DNA of 64,000 bases. Source: Egibacteraceae bacterium. GTDB lineage: Bacteria > Actinomycetota > Nitriliruptoria > Euzebyales > Egibacteraceae. The notes below the pieces were generated by a model. That model saw only the letters and a program-made list of their open reading frames with translations, ran no database searches and was not told the DNA's origin. The position numbers and the translations under genes are program-made. Location: NCBI GenBank assembly GCA_030447925.1, contig JAUJNX010000001.1:550767-614766 (forward strand). Reading direction: 5' to 3'. Positions 25,056-33,385 of this stretch are shown in pieces (positions within the stretch are counted from its first letter, which is position 1; each line of letters begins with the position of its first letter).

Positions 25056-25412
25056 GGGCGCGAGGGCGGCGGGGTCCAGGGCGGCGCGCAGCTGGGCGAG
25101 GCGCTCGGGGACGACGCGGTAGTACGCCCACTGGGCGCGCTTCTCGCGGTGCAGGAATCCCGCCTCGGTCAGGACCTTGAGGTGGTGGGAGACGGTCGGC
25201 TGAGAGAGTCCCAGCGGCTCGACCAGGTCGCAGTTGCACGCGGTCGCGTCGGGCGCCGCGGCGATCAGCGACAGCAGCCGCAGCCGCGCCGGGTCCGCCA
25301 GCACCTTGAGCGCCGCGGCGAGCGTCCCCGCCTCGTCCGCCGCGAGCGGCGCCTGCAGCACGGGCGCGCAGCACAGGGAGGGGTCGGCGGCGAGCGGCAG
25401 CGCGGTGGTCAT
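25050..25412 (-). CDS. arsR: ArsR-family metalloregulator
   Basis: 120 residues. The winged helix runs ALKVLADPARLRLLSLI through LSQPTVSHHLKVLTEAGFLHREKRAQWAYYRVVP. Cysteines lie where ArsR/SmtB sensors bind metal: a CNCDL motif at the alpha-3 helix (the E. coli-type CxC arsenite site) and an extra CC near the N-terminus (DPSLCCAP). It should bind As(III) or Sb(III) and release its operator. ATG 25410-25412 begins directly before the conserved region. It is divergent from the DUF6428 gene and convergent with the arsC operon. Confidence 0.9.
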   Translation of the reverse strand: MTTALPLAADPSLCCAPVLQAPLAADEAGTLAAALKVLADPARLRLLSLIAAAPDATACNCDLVEPLGLSQPTVSHHLKVLTEAGFLHREKRAQWAYYRVVPERLAQLRAALDPAALAPA

Positions 25413-25469
25413 GCCGCCATGGTGCCACGTATATTGACGCCCGTCGATGTCGATGGCAAGCTGGGCCGC

Positions 25470-25489
25470 ACATCGAGAATGATCGATGT
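25470..25489. promoter_or_regulatory. Operator-like dyad between arsR and the DUF6428 gene
   Basis: ACATCGA and TCGATGT are perfect seven-base arms with a six-base spacer. It is 26 bases from the DUF6428 start and 58 from the arsR start. A related GTCGATGTCGAT stretch lies at 25443-25454. This is a likely ArsR site controlling both genes. Confidence 0.6.
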
Positions 25490-25514
25490 ACGACCCGCGA
25501 TCCGGAGTGCCCGC

Positions 25515-26081
25515 ATGACCACGACCACCGACCCGAGCGCGAGCGGCGAGCAGGTCGTCGACCTCGCCGCCGACCCGACGACCGGGGCGTTCCTCGCCGC
25601 GCTCGCGCCGCACGCCGACCGGCCGCTGGTGTTCGAGCACGCCGGCCGGCGGATCCTGCCCGGCTACCACGTGACCGAGGTGATGGCCGCCACGTTCGCG
25701 TCGATGGACTGCGGCGGCCGGCCCGAGCAGTGGCAGGAGACGATCGTGCAGCTGTGGGACGTCCCCGGTGACGCCGACGCGGCGCACATGACCGTCGGGA
25801 AGTTCCTCGGCATCTACGGCAAGGTGGCCGTCACGGTGCCGGTGTCGGGCGACGCGGTGCTGACCATCGAGTGGGGCGACGACGTCAGCCCCGCCCTGCG
25901 CCACCGCCCCCTGCGGCTGCGCGCCACCGGCGACGCGGTGGTCGTCGAGGTCGGCGCGCTCCAGGCGACCTGCAAGCCCCGCGACGACCACCACGCCGCC
26001 CAGGGCATCGACAAGCCCGTCCTCGCCCCGCCGCCGGCCCTGCCCCTCGCGCAGTCGCCGGCCGGTGGCTGCTGCACCTGA
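25515..26081 (+). CDS. DUF6428-like protein with terminal cysteine pair
   Basis: 188 residues without signal or membrane segments. The central region carries the DUF6428 pattern: ILPGYHVTEVMAATFASMDCGG, then a Gln/Trp block (QWQETIVQLWDV) and MTVGKFLGIYGKVA. The last residues are GGCCT, a vicinal cysteine pair like those at the ends of several thiol-reactive-metalloid proteins. The function of DUF6428 is unknown, but I recall it beside arsR genes in other bacteria. It is divergent from arsR across a shared dyad, so it is very likely arsenic-induced. Confidence 0.75.
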   Translation: MTTTTDPSASGEQVVDLAADPTTGAFLAALAPHADRPLVFEHAGRRILPGYHVTEVMAATFASMDCGGRPEQWQETIVQLWDVPGDADAAHMTVGKFLGIYGKVAVTVPVSGDAVLTIEWGDDVSPALRHRPLRLRATGDAVVVEVGALQATCKPRDDHHAAQGIDKPVLAPPPALPLAQSPAGGCCT

Positions 26082-26184
26082 CCCGGGCCCGGCACCCGCC
26101 GGCGCCGCGCAGCGACCACCGGCCCCGTCGCCGATGTTCTACGGCTGGCGGATCGTGGCGACCCATGCGAGGCGCGGCGAAGTG

Positions 26185-27024
26185 TTAGAGGATGGGCTTG
26201 CCGCCGGTGACGGCGATGCGGGCGCCGGAGACGTAGCTGGCCTCGTCGGAGGCGAGCAGCACGAAGACGGGGGCGAGCTCCGCGGGCTGGCCGGCGCGGG
26301 CCATCGGGACGTCCTGGCCGAAGCTGTCGACCTGCTCCTCGGGCATGGTGGCGGGGATGAGCGGGGTCCAGATCGGCCCGGGCGCGACGCTGTTGGCGCG
26401 GATGCCCCTGCTCGCCAGCATCTGGGCCAGGCTGGCGACCATGTTGGCGATGCCCGCCTTGGTCACGTTGTAGGGCAGCAGCGCCGGCGGGGGCGTGTCG
26501 GAGTTGATCGACGTCGTCCCGAGGATCGACGCGCCCGGCCCCATGTGCGGCAGGGCGGCCTTGGTCAGGTGGAAGAACGCGCTGAGGTTGACGGCCATCG
26601 TCCGGTCCCACTCGTCGTCGGGGATCTCCTCGATCGACTCGCGGGACATCTGGAACGCCGCGTTGCTGACCAGCACGTCGACGCGGCCGAACGCCTCCAC
26701 GGCCTTGGCGACCACCTCGCGGCAGTGCCCGGGGTCGGCGAGGTCGCCGTGCACGAGGACCGCCTTGCGGCCGGCCTCCTCGACCCACTTCGCCGTCTCG
26801 CGGGCGTCGTCGTGCTCGTCGAGGTAGCTGATGAGCACGTCGGCGCCCTCGCGCGCGTAGGCGATGGCGACCGCCCGGCCGATGCCGCTGTCGGCGCCGG
26901 TGATCAGCGTCGCCTTGCCCTCCAGGCGGCCCGAGCCCCGGTAGGAGGTCTCGCCGTGGTCCGGCTGGGGCGCCATCGGCGCGGTCGTGCCGGGCGGCGT
27001 CTGCTGCTGCGGGGGCTGGGGCAC
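26185..27024 (-). CDS. SDR-family oxidoreductase
   Basis: 279 residues. After a Pro/Gln-rich N-terminal extension come the classical SDR motifs: nucleotide site TLITGADSGIGRAVAIAYA, the VLVSNAAFQM strand (NAA variant), Ser in ILGTTSINS, catalytic YNVTK, and RANSVAPGPIWTPL. This matches the long-chain stress-type SDRs (YhdF/general stress protein 39 group) that reduce or oxidise unidentified carbonyl compounds. I chose the GTG at 27022-27024 because GAGGAG lies about eight bases upstream. It stands alone. Confidence 0.9.
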   Translation of the reverse strand: MPQPPQQQTPPGTTAPMAPQPDHGETSYRGSGRLEGKATLITGADSGIGRAVAIAYAREGADVLISYLDEHDDARETAKWVEEAGRKAVLVHGDLADPGHCREVVAKAVEAFGRVDVLVSNAAFQMSRESIEEIPDDEWDRTMAVNLSAFFHLTKAALPHMGPGASILGTTSINSDTPPPALLPYNVTKAGIANMVASLAQMLASRGIRANSVAPGPIWTPLIPATMPEEQVDSFGQDVPMARAGQPAELAPVFVLLASDEASYVSGARIAVTGGKPIL

Positions 27025-27140
27025 GGCGGGCTCCTCGAGACGGCGGGCGGCGACCACGTCGTGCCCCGGCCGGCCCGGCTTGACACCGCCGGGACGGGGT
27101 CGAGCGCGGCGGCCCGCGGCGGTTCCGGTACGGTCCCGCG

Positions 27141-27662
27141 ATGCCGGAGCTCACCATCGCGGTCGACGACCCGCGCGCGGCGGACGTCCGCGGGCTGCTG
27201 GAGCGCCACCTCGCGCACATGAACGCGCTCAGCCCGCCCGAGGACGTGCACGCCCTGGACGTGGACGGGCTGGTCGACCCGGCCGTCACGTTCTTCAGCG
27301 CCCGCTCGGGCGGGCGGCTCCTCGGGGTCGGGGCGCTGAAGCAGCTGGAGCCGGGCCACGCCGAGATCAAGTCGATGCACACCGCGGAGGAGGCGCGCGG
27401 GCGGGGGGTCGCCCGCGCGCTGCTCGACCACCTCCTGCGCGTCGCCCGTGACCGCGGCGCCCGCCGGCTCAGCCTGGAGACCGGGTCCCAGCCCGGCTTC
27501 GCCCCCGCGCGCGCGCTCTACGCCGCTGCGGGCTTCACGCCGTGCCCGCCCTTCGGCGACTACCGCCCCAGCCCGCACAGCACCTTCCTGACCCGCACCC
27601 TCACCGCCGCCGACGGCCGGCCCCGCCACAGCGCGGGCCCCGCGCCGCCCGGCGATCAATAG
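27141..27662 (+). CDS. GNAT-family N-acetyltransferase
   Basis: 173 residues. The acetyl-CoA loop is in EIKSMHTAEEARGRGVARALLDHLL (Q/RxxGxG/A pattern), followed by RRLSLETGSQPGFAPARALYAAAGF and the closing FGDYRPSPHSTFLTRTL. This resembles the YhhY/YafP-like group that acetylates small molecules or peptides; the acceptor is unknown. Its last seven bases overlap the end of the convergent SIS-domain gene. Confidence 0.88.
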   Translation: MPELTIAVDDPRAADVRGLLERHLAHMNALSPPEDVHALDVDGLVDPAVTFFSARSGGRLLGVGALKQLEPGHAEIKSMHTAEEARGRGVARALLDHLLRVARDRGARRLSLETGSQPGFAPARALYAAAGFTPCPPFGDYRPSPHSTFLTRTLTAADGRPRHSAGPAPPGDQ

Positions 27663-28720
27663 GTCTCGGTGACCTTGGCCAGGCCGAGGGGGCGGTCGAC
27701 GTCGATGCCCGCGGCGGCGGCCAGCCGGGCGGCGAGGAGCTGCCCGGGCACGACCGCGACCAGCGGGGACAGCTCCTCGGGCGCGCCGGGCGGCAGGGGG
27801 AGGGCGTCGTCGGCGGCCGCCAGCACGGCCGGGTCGTCGGCGATCACGGCCAGGCGTGCGCCGCGGTCGCGCAGGGCGCCGGCCAGCTCGGCGAGGTCGG
27901 GCGACACCACCCCCGTCGGGGCCACCAGCAGGACCGGTGACCCCGCGCCGACGCTGGCGATCGGCCCGTGGAGCAGGTCGGCCGAGGAGTAGGCGGCGGC
28001 CCCGCCGCCGGTCAGCTCGCGGATCTTCAGGGCGACCTCGACGGCGGTCGCGTAGTTGTAGCCGCGGCCCACCGTCAGGGTCGACGCCAGGGGGCCGGTG
28101 TCGGCCAGGGCGGCGACGTCGCCGCGCGCGCCGGTGATCGTCCGGGCCAGCAGGTCGGGCACCGCGCGCAGGGCCGCGACCAGGTCCTCGCGCCCGCCGA
28201 GGTGCGCCGACAGCAGGGCCAGCGCCGCCAGTGACGCGACGTAGGTCTTGGTCGCGGCCACCGACCGCTCGGGACCGGCGTGCAGGGCGATCACGTGGTC
28301 GGCGACCGCCGCCAGCGGCGAGGACGCGTCGTTGGTGATCGCCAGGGTCGGGGACCCGTCGGCCCGCGCGGCCTCCAGCACCGCGACGATGTCAGGCGAC
28401 CGGCCCGACTGCGAGATGCCCACGGCCAGCCCGCCGTGCAGCCGCGGCGGCGCGCCGTAGCGGGTCACCAGCGACGGCGCGGCCAGCCCGACCGGCAGCC
28501 GGTGGCGGACCCCCAGGAGGTACTGCGCGTAGCGCGCGGCGTTGTCGGAGCTGCCGCGGGCCGCGATCGTCACCGTCCGCACGCCCGCCGCGCGCAGGGC
28601 CGCGGCGACGCGCGCGACGCCCGCGTCCTCGCGGTCCAGGAGGCGGGCGACGGCCTCCGGCTGCTCGTCGATCTCGGCGTCCAGCAGCGTCCGGGCGGTC
28701 TCCGGGGTCCCGGTCGCCAC
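27656..28720 (-). CDS. SIS-domain sugar-phosphate isomerase/deaminase (GlmS/AgaS-like)
   Basis: 354 residues with two SIS domains, as in the isomerase half of glucosamine-6-P synthase. The first has TVTIAARGSSDNAARYAQYLLG and the ligand loop GISQSGRSPDIVAVL; the second has LTVGRGYNYATAVEVALKIREL and ADLLHGPIASV. No glutaminase domain is present. Stand-alone proteins of this kind (NagB-II, AgaS, FrlB) isomerise or deaminate amino-sugar or fructosamine phosphates. The GTG start lies two bases after the gntR stop. Together with NanE and the ROK kinase across the divergent promoter, it most likely takes GlcN-6-P to fructose-6-P. Confidence 0.87.
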   Translation of the reverse strand: MATGTPETARTLLDAEIDEQPEAVARLLDREDAGVARVAAALRAAGVRTVTIAARGSSDNAARYAQYLLGVRHRLPVGLAAPSLVTRYGAPPRLHGGLAVGISQSGRSPDIVAVLEAARADGSPTLAITNDASSPLAAVADHVIALHAGPERSVAATKTYVASLAALALLSAHLGGREDLVAALRAVPDLLARTITGARGDVAALADTGPLASTLTVGRGYNYATAVEVALKIRELTGGGAAAYSSADLLHGPIASVGAGSPVLLVAPTGVVSPDLAELAGALRDRGARLAVIADDPAVLAAADDALPLPPGAPEELSPLVAVVPGQLLAARLAAAAGIDVDRPLGLAKVTETY

Positions 28721-28722
28721 GG

Positions 28723-29466
28723 TCAGCCCATCGTCGGTTCGAGCGCGACGCCGGAGCGCCAGCGGCCCTCGGCGGGTTCCAGCTCGACGGTCAGCTTCGA
28801 CCGGTCGCCGCGGTGGACCGAGCGCACGAACTCCACGGTCCGTCCCTCGGCGGTGGCGGTGGTCAGCTCGAACAGGAACGCGGGGGAGAGGTGGGGCACG
28901 CCGAGCGCCGCGGACTCGTCCTCGTTGGTCACGGTCGGCTCGATGGTCTGCAGGCCGCGCGTGACGGCCAGCCCGTAGCGGTCGCGGAGCAGGGCGTAGA
29001 AGGAGCGGTCCTCGAGGTCGGGGCCGGTGAGGCCGGGCACCAGGGACTCCGCGACGTGCAGGGTCTCCAGCGCCATCGGCTCGCCGTCGGCGAGGCGCAG
29101 ACGGCGGAAGACCAGGACGTGCTCGGCGGGGGACACGCCCAGGCGGCGGCCCAGCCGGGCGCCGGCGACGGTGACCCCGGACGACAGCGTGCGGCTGCCC
29201 GGCAGCAGGCCGCGGCGGAGCATGTCCTCGGTGAACGAGGCGATCGACGGCGCCTGGGCGAGCTTCGGCGCGGCCACGTAGGTCCCGCTGCCCTGGCGGC
29301 GCACCAGCCGGCCCTCGCGGACGAGGTCGTCGACGGCGCCGCGCAGGGTCATGCGCGACACGCCGAACAGGGCGCACAGCGCGCGCTCGGGGGGGATGGC
29401 GTCGCCCACCGCGAGGGACTCCACCAGGTCCAGGACCCGGTCGCGGACGACCTCGTGCTTGTTCAC
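28723..29466 (-). CDS. GntR/HutC-family regulator (DasR/NagR-like)
   Basis: 247 residues. The winged helix (VGDAIPPERALCALFGVSRMTLRGAVDDLVREGRLVRRQGSGTYV, given here in outline) is followed by a UTRA effector domain (from SFTEDMLRRGLLPGSRTL to TATAEGRTVEFVRSV). UTRA regulators such as DasR and NagR bind GlcN-6-P or GlcNAc-6-P. TCTAGA-containing sites in the adjoining intergenic region resemble DasR responsive elements. The start is GTG 29464-29466. It is divergent from the sugar operon and should repress it and its own gntR-SIS transcript. Confidence 0.88.
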   Translation of the reverse strand: MNKHEVVRDRVLDLVESLAVGDAIPPERALCALFGVSRMTLRGAVDDLVREGRLVRRQGSGTYVAAPKLAQAPSIASFTEDMLRRGLLPGSRTLSSGVTVAGARLGRRLGVSPAEHVLVFRRLRLADGEPMALETLHVAESLVPGLTGPDLEDRSFYALLRDRYGLAVTRGLQTIEPTVTNEDESAALGVPHLSPAFLFELTTATAEGRTVEFVRSVHRGDRSKLTVELEPAEGRWRSGVALEPTMG

Positions 29467-29495
29467 GACCGGATCCTATGCCGGGTTGTCCACAG

Positions 29496-29570
29496 ACTTC
29501 TAGACCAATCCCTTGACACGGCGGTAGTAGGCCGCAAAGGTCTGATGACGACCGCCTGTCATCTAGATGA
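29496..29570 (+). promoter_or_regulatory. Sugar-operon promoter flanked by two TCTAGA-type operators
   Basis: TTGACA at 29513-29518 with a 17-base spacer to AAAGGT (29536-29541) is a plausible promoter for the GHL10 gene. Upstream, TTCTAGACCAAT (29498-29509) keeps the right half of the DasR-type site. Downstream, TCATCTAGATGA (29559-29570) is a perfect 12-base palindrome placed to block transcription. Both carry the TCTAGA core and lie in the 120-base gap next to the GntR regulator gene. Confidence 0.65.
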
Positions 29571-29586
29571 ATCTGGAGGCCCGGGG

Positions 29587-32010
29587 ATGGTCCGCATCGT
29601 CGCCCTGCTGCTCCTCGCCGTCCTGGCCGTGCCGTCGGCCGTCCGCCCAGCCGCCGCGCAGGAGCCGGCCGGCCCGACGATCACCGCCGCGGACGGGACC
29701 ACGGCGCGGATCGACGCGATCGACCCGGGCAGCCGCACCGCGGGGATGCTCGCCCTCTACACCCCGGAGTTCGGCGACACGACCCGCACCAACGCCTTCG
29801 GTGGCGAGGCCGTGCTGCAGGAGGCCGGTGACGGCGCCTACCGCGTCCTGGACGTCTGCACGGTCTTCGACGGCTGCCCGAACCCCGGGGGCAACGCGAT
29901 CCCCGACGACGGCGCGGTCCTGTCCGCGGCCCCCGGCGGGGACCCCGACGTGCGCCTGTTCGTGCGCGACCACATCGCCGTCGGCGACCTCGTCACCATC
30001 GACGTCCCGGTCACCCGCACCGCGTCGCGCCCGCTGGACGGCACCGACCCGACCGCGGCGACCAACCCCGAGGGCGTCGACCCCGGCACCGGGCAGTGCT
30101 ACCCCGGCTGCCGCGGCGCCGACCAGCTCCTGCGCTACACCCCCGCCTTCGGCGAGCGCACCGGCACCAACGGCTTCGGCTCCGAGCTGACCGTCGTCGG
30201 CGACCGGGTCACCGTGCGCGGCGGCAACGACAGCGCCATCCCCGACGACGGCTACGTGCTCAGCGGCCACGGCGGCGAGGGCGAGTGGTTGCTGGCCAAC
30301 AGCATCGAGGGCGCGCTGGTGACCGTCGCCGACGGCGTGGTGACCATCACCATCGACGCCGAGGCGTACCTGCTCACCGCGCAGCGGGCGCTGGACCGCG
30401 CGACCGCGGGGCTGGGGACCGCGACCGGGTCGTGCCTGGACGTCGACGGGGACACCGCCCGGGCGGAGCTGGAGGCCGCCGCGGCAGCTCTGGCCGAGGC
30501 GCGCGCGGCCGCGGAGGCGGGCGACGACGACCGCGCGGTCGAGCTGGCCGGGCAGGCGCAGGAGCGCGCCGACGCCGCCTGGTACGCCACGCGCACCTCG
30601 CGGCCGGTGGAGAGCCGCGGCGTGTGGGTCCGGCCGACCGAGCACACCCGCGAGGAGGTCGTCGCCACCCTCGACCGCATCGCCGCGGCGGGCCTGAACA
30701 CGGTGTTCCTCGAGACCTTCTTCCAGGGCTACACGATCTTCCCCAGCGACGCGGCCGCCGCGCAGGGCGTCGCCGCCCAGCGCCCCGAGTTCGCCGGCTT
30801 CGACCCGCTCCAGGTCTTCCTGGAGGAGGGCGCGGCCCGCGGGATCGAGGTCCACCCCTGGATCCACACCTTCTTCGTCGGCAGCGACCAGGCGAACGGC
30901 AACCCCGGCCCCGTGCTGACCGTGCACCCCGACTGGGCCGGCGTGGAGCGCGAGGACATCGGCGCCGACGGCCCGCGGCCCTCCTCGCGCGAGCCCGGCT
31001 ACTACTTCCTGGACCCCGCCATCCCCGAGGCGCGCGCCTACGTGCAGGGGATCGTCGCGGAGATCCTCGCCGACTACGACGTCGACGGCGTCCACCTCGA
31101 CTACATCCGCTACCCGGTCTCCCTGCCGGTCGAGTCCAGCTTCTCCTACAGCGACCACGCCCGCGCCGCCTTCCAGGCCGAGCACGGCGTCGACCCGGCC
31201 ACCATCACGCCGGAGTCCGACCCCGCCGCGTGGGCCGCGTGGGACGACTGGCGCCGGGAGGTCATCACCAGCTTCGTCGCCGAGGTCCGTGCGATCGTCG
31301 ACGCCACCCGGCCCGGCGCGGTCCTGTCGGCCGCGGTCTTCCCCGACCCGTTCGACAGCCGCGTGCGCAAGCTGCAGGACTGGGCCGAGTGGAGCCGCCG
31401 GGGCCTGATCGACGTGCTCACCGGCATGTCCTTCGGCCGCGGCGTCGCGACCGCCGAGGCGGACACGACCTCGATGCTCGGCGCCCTGACCGACGACACG
31501 CTGCTCTACACCGCCAGCTACGCGCCGTTCGCCGACCTGCCGCCGGACCTGCTCGTCGACCAGGTCGCCGCGATCCGGGAGGCGGGGGGCCAGGGCGAGG
31601 CGGTGTTCGCCTACAACCAGCTCACCGACGACCAGGCCGCGGCGCTGGGCGCCGGGCCGTTCCGCGAGCCCGCCGTCACCGCCCACGCCGAGCCCGCCGC
31701 GGCCGTCGCCCCCGGCGCCCGCGACCTCGCCGAGCGGGTGCGGGGCGTGCACGCGCCGTGCCTGGACCGGCGCCTGGGCCGCGAGCTGGCGCGCGACCTC
31801 GACCGGGCCGCCAGGTCCGCCGACCGCGCCGCGGGCGACCTCCCCGAGCCCGCCCGCCTGCGCGCCCTGGACCGCGCCGAGCGCGACCTGGCCCGGGCCG
31901 CCGACGCCCTCACCGGACGACCCGGCGAGGTCGAGGACGGCCTGGCCGCCGCGCTGCTGGCGGAGCTGGACCAGTACGCCGCGCTCCTGCGCTACGCGCG
32001 CACCCACTGA
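29587..32010 (+). CDS. Secreted GHL10-type family 10 glycosylhydrolase with a duplicated N-terminal domain
   Basis: 807 residues. Signal peptide 1-24 (VALLLLAVLAVPSAVRPAAA). Two copies of a module follow: LYTPEFGDTTRTNAFGGEA...IPDDGAVLS at about 55-125 and RYTPAFGERTGTNGFGSEL...IPDDGYVLS at about 176-240. A GHL10 (PF02638) TIM barrel lies at about 341-680 (ESRGVWVRPTEHTREEVV, VFLETFFQGYTIFPS, IEVHPWIHTFFVG, VDGVHLDYIRYPV). The Arg/Ala-rich C-terminus is helical. GHL10 enzymes are extracellular glycosidases on cell-wall or host glycans; specificity is open. GGAGG seven bases upstream fixes the start. It is the first gene of the sugar operon. Confidence 0.87.
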   Translation: MVRIVALLLLAVLAVPSAVRPAAAQEPAGPTITAADGTTARIDAIDPGSRTAGMLALYTPEFGDTTRTNAFGGEAVLQEAGDGAYRVLDVCTVFDGCPNPGGNAIPDDGAVLSAAPGGDPDVRLFVRDHIAVGDLVTIDVPVTRTASRPLDGTDPTAATNPEGVDPGTGQCYPGCRGADQLLRYTPAFGERTGTNGFGSELTVVGDRVTVRGGNDSAIPDDGYVLSGHGGEGEWLLANSIEGALVTVADGVVTITIDAEAYLLTAQRALDRATAGLGTATGSCLDVDGDTARAELEAAAAALAEARAAAEAGDDDRAVELAGQAQERADAAWYATRTSRPVESRGVWVRPTEHTREEVVATLDRIAAAGLNTVFLETFFQGYTIFPSDAAAAQGVAAQRPEFAGFDPLQVFLEEGAARGIEVHPWIHTFFVGSDQANGNPGPVLTVHPDWAGVEREDIGADGPRPSSREPGYYFLDPAIPEARAYVQGIVAEILADYDVDGVHLDYIRYPVSLPVESSFSYSDHARAAFQAEHGVDPATITPESDPAAWAAWDDWRREVITSFVAEVRAIVDATRPGAVLSAAVFPDPFDSRVRKLQDWAEWSRRGLIDVLTGMSFGRGVATAEADTTSMLGALTDDTLLYTASYAPFADLPPDLLVDQVAAIREAGGQGEAVFAYNQLTDDQAAALGAGPFREPAVTAHAEPAAAVAPGARDLAERVRGVHAPCLDRRLGRELARDLDRAARSADRAAGDLPEPARLRALDRAERDLARAADALTGRPGEVEDGLAAALLAELDQYAALLRYARTH

Positions 32011-32035
32011 TCACGCACCACCCACTGGAGGCACC

Positions 32036-33379
32036 ATGCGGAGCACCTTCTTCCCGCGGCGGTCGGCCCTGCTGCTGGCCGTCGCGCTGATCCTGTCGGC
32101 CTGCGGGATGGGCGGGGGGTCGTCGGGCGGGGACCAGGCCGCCGACGCGCCGGCCGGGACCGAGGCCGGGGGCGAGCTGAGCGGCACGATCACGTTCCAG
32201 ACGCTGCAGCTGCAGCCCACCTTCACCGACTACATCAACGGCGTCATCGCCGACTTCGAGGAGCAGCACCCCGAGGTCACCGTCGAGTGGGTCGACATCC
32301 CGTTCGAGGGCGCCGCCCAGCGGGTCATCACCGACGCCTCGACCGGCGAGCTGCCCGACGTCATCAACCTCAACCCCGACTTCGCGCTCCCGCTCGCGGT
32401 CCAGGGCACCTTCGTGAACATGGACGAGGCGGCGGCCGACATCCGTGACCAGTACGTCGAGGGCGCGTGGAACGCGTTCGCGTACCCCCAGCTCGGCCAC
32501 GGGGTGGCGCTGCCCTGGTACCTGTCGACCGAGGTCACGATGTACAACGCGGACCACTTCGAGGAGGCGGGCCTGGACCCCGAGACCCCGCCGGCCACCT
32601 TCGAGGAGCTGTACGCCAACGCGACCACCATCGCCGAGCGGACCGACCACTTCGGCATGCACCCCGCCATGGAGAACCGCCTGCTCATCGACTGGGCGAA
32701 GCTCGGCGTGCCGATCGTGAACGAGGACGGCACCGAGGCGACCTTCGACACGCCTGAGGCGGTCGCCTACCTCGAGCAGCTGACGACCTTCTACGAGCAG
32801 GGCGTCATCTCGCCGGACTCGGTGACCGAGACCCACACCGACGAGATCGAGGCCTACCAGGCCGGGCGGATCGCGCTGTTCCCCAGCGGCGCCAACTTCC
32901 TCACCGTCATCGAGGAGAACGCGCCCGACATCGCCGCCGCCACCCGCGTCGGCCCGCAGATCACCGGCGAGGACGGCGTCCCCGGCATGTCGGTGATGGG
33001 CATCCTGGTGCCCGAGGCCACCGACAACCGCGCGGCGGCCCTGGAGTTCGCCCGCTTCATGACCAACGCGGAGAACCAGCTCGCCTTCAGCCAGATCGTG
33101 ACCATCCTGCCCAGCACCCTGGAGTCCCTGGAGGACCCGTACTTCACCGAGGTGCAGGGCGACGACGCCGAGGCCGAGGCCCGGCGGATCTCCGCCGAGC
33201 AGATCGAGAACGCCGAGGTGCTGCGCCCGGTCGTGGTCAGCGAGGAGTTCAACGCCGCGGTCGTGGACCGGGCCGAGGCGGCGCTGCTCGGCCAGGTGAC
33301 GGCGCAGGAGGCGGTCACCCAGGCGGAGCAGGCGGCGACCGAGGTGCTCGAGCGCAGCGCCGCCGCGACGGGGCGCTGA
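32036..33379 (+). CDS. ABC-type sugar-binding lipoprotein (family 1)
   Basis: 447 residues. Lipoprotein signal LLLAVALILSAC with lipid-anchored C23, then a Gly/Ser/Asp linker. The mature fold is that of maltose-type binding proteins: ITFQTLQLQPTFTDYINGVI, FEEQHPEVTVEWVDIPFEG, LPDVINLNPDFALPLA, VALPWYLSTEVTMYN, IALFPSGANFLTVI and FARFMTNAENQLAFSQ. It delivers an oligosaccharide to the two permeases that follow. A GGAGG site precedes the ATG. No ATPase gene is present in the operon. Confidence 0.92.
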   Translation: MRSTFFPRRSALLLAVALILSACGMGGGSSGGDQAADAPAGTEAGGELSGTITFQTLQLQPTFTDYINGVIADFEEQHPEVTVEWVDIPFEGAAQRVITDASTGELPDVINLNPDFALPLAVQGTFVNMDEAAADIRDQYVEGAWNAFAYPQLGHGVALPWYLSTEVTMYNADHFEEAGLDPETPPATFEELYANATTIAERTDHFGMHPAMENRLLIDWAKLGVPIVNEDGTEATFDTPEAVAYLEQLTTFYEQGVISPDSVTETHTDEIEAYQAGRIALFPSGANFLTVIEENAPDIAAATRVGPQITGEDGVPGMSVMGILVPEATDNRAAALEFARFMTNAENQLAFSQIVTILPSTLESLEDPYFTEVQGDDAEAEARRISAEQIENAEVLRPVVVSEEFNAAVVDRAEAALLGQVTAQEAVTQAEQAATEVLERSAAATGR

Positions 33380-33385
33380 CCGGCG

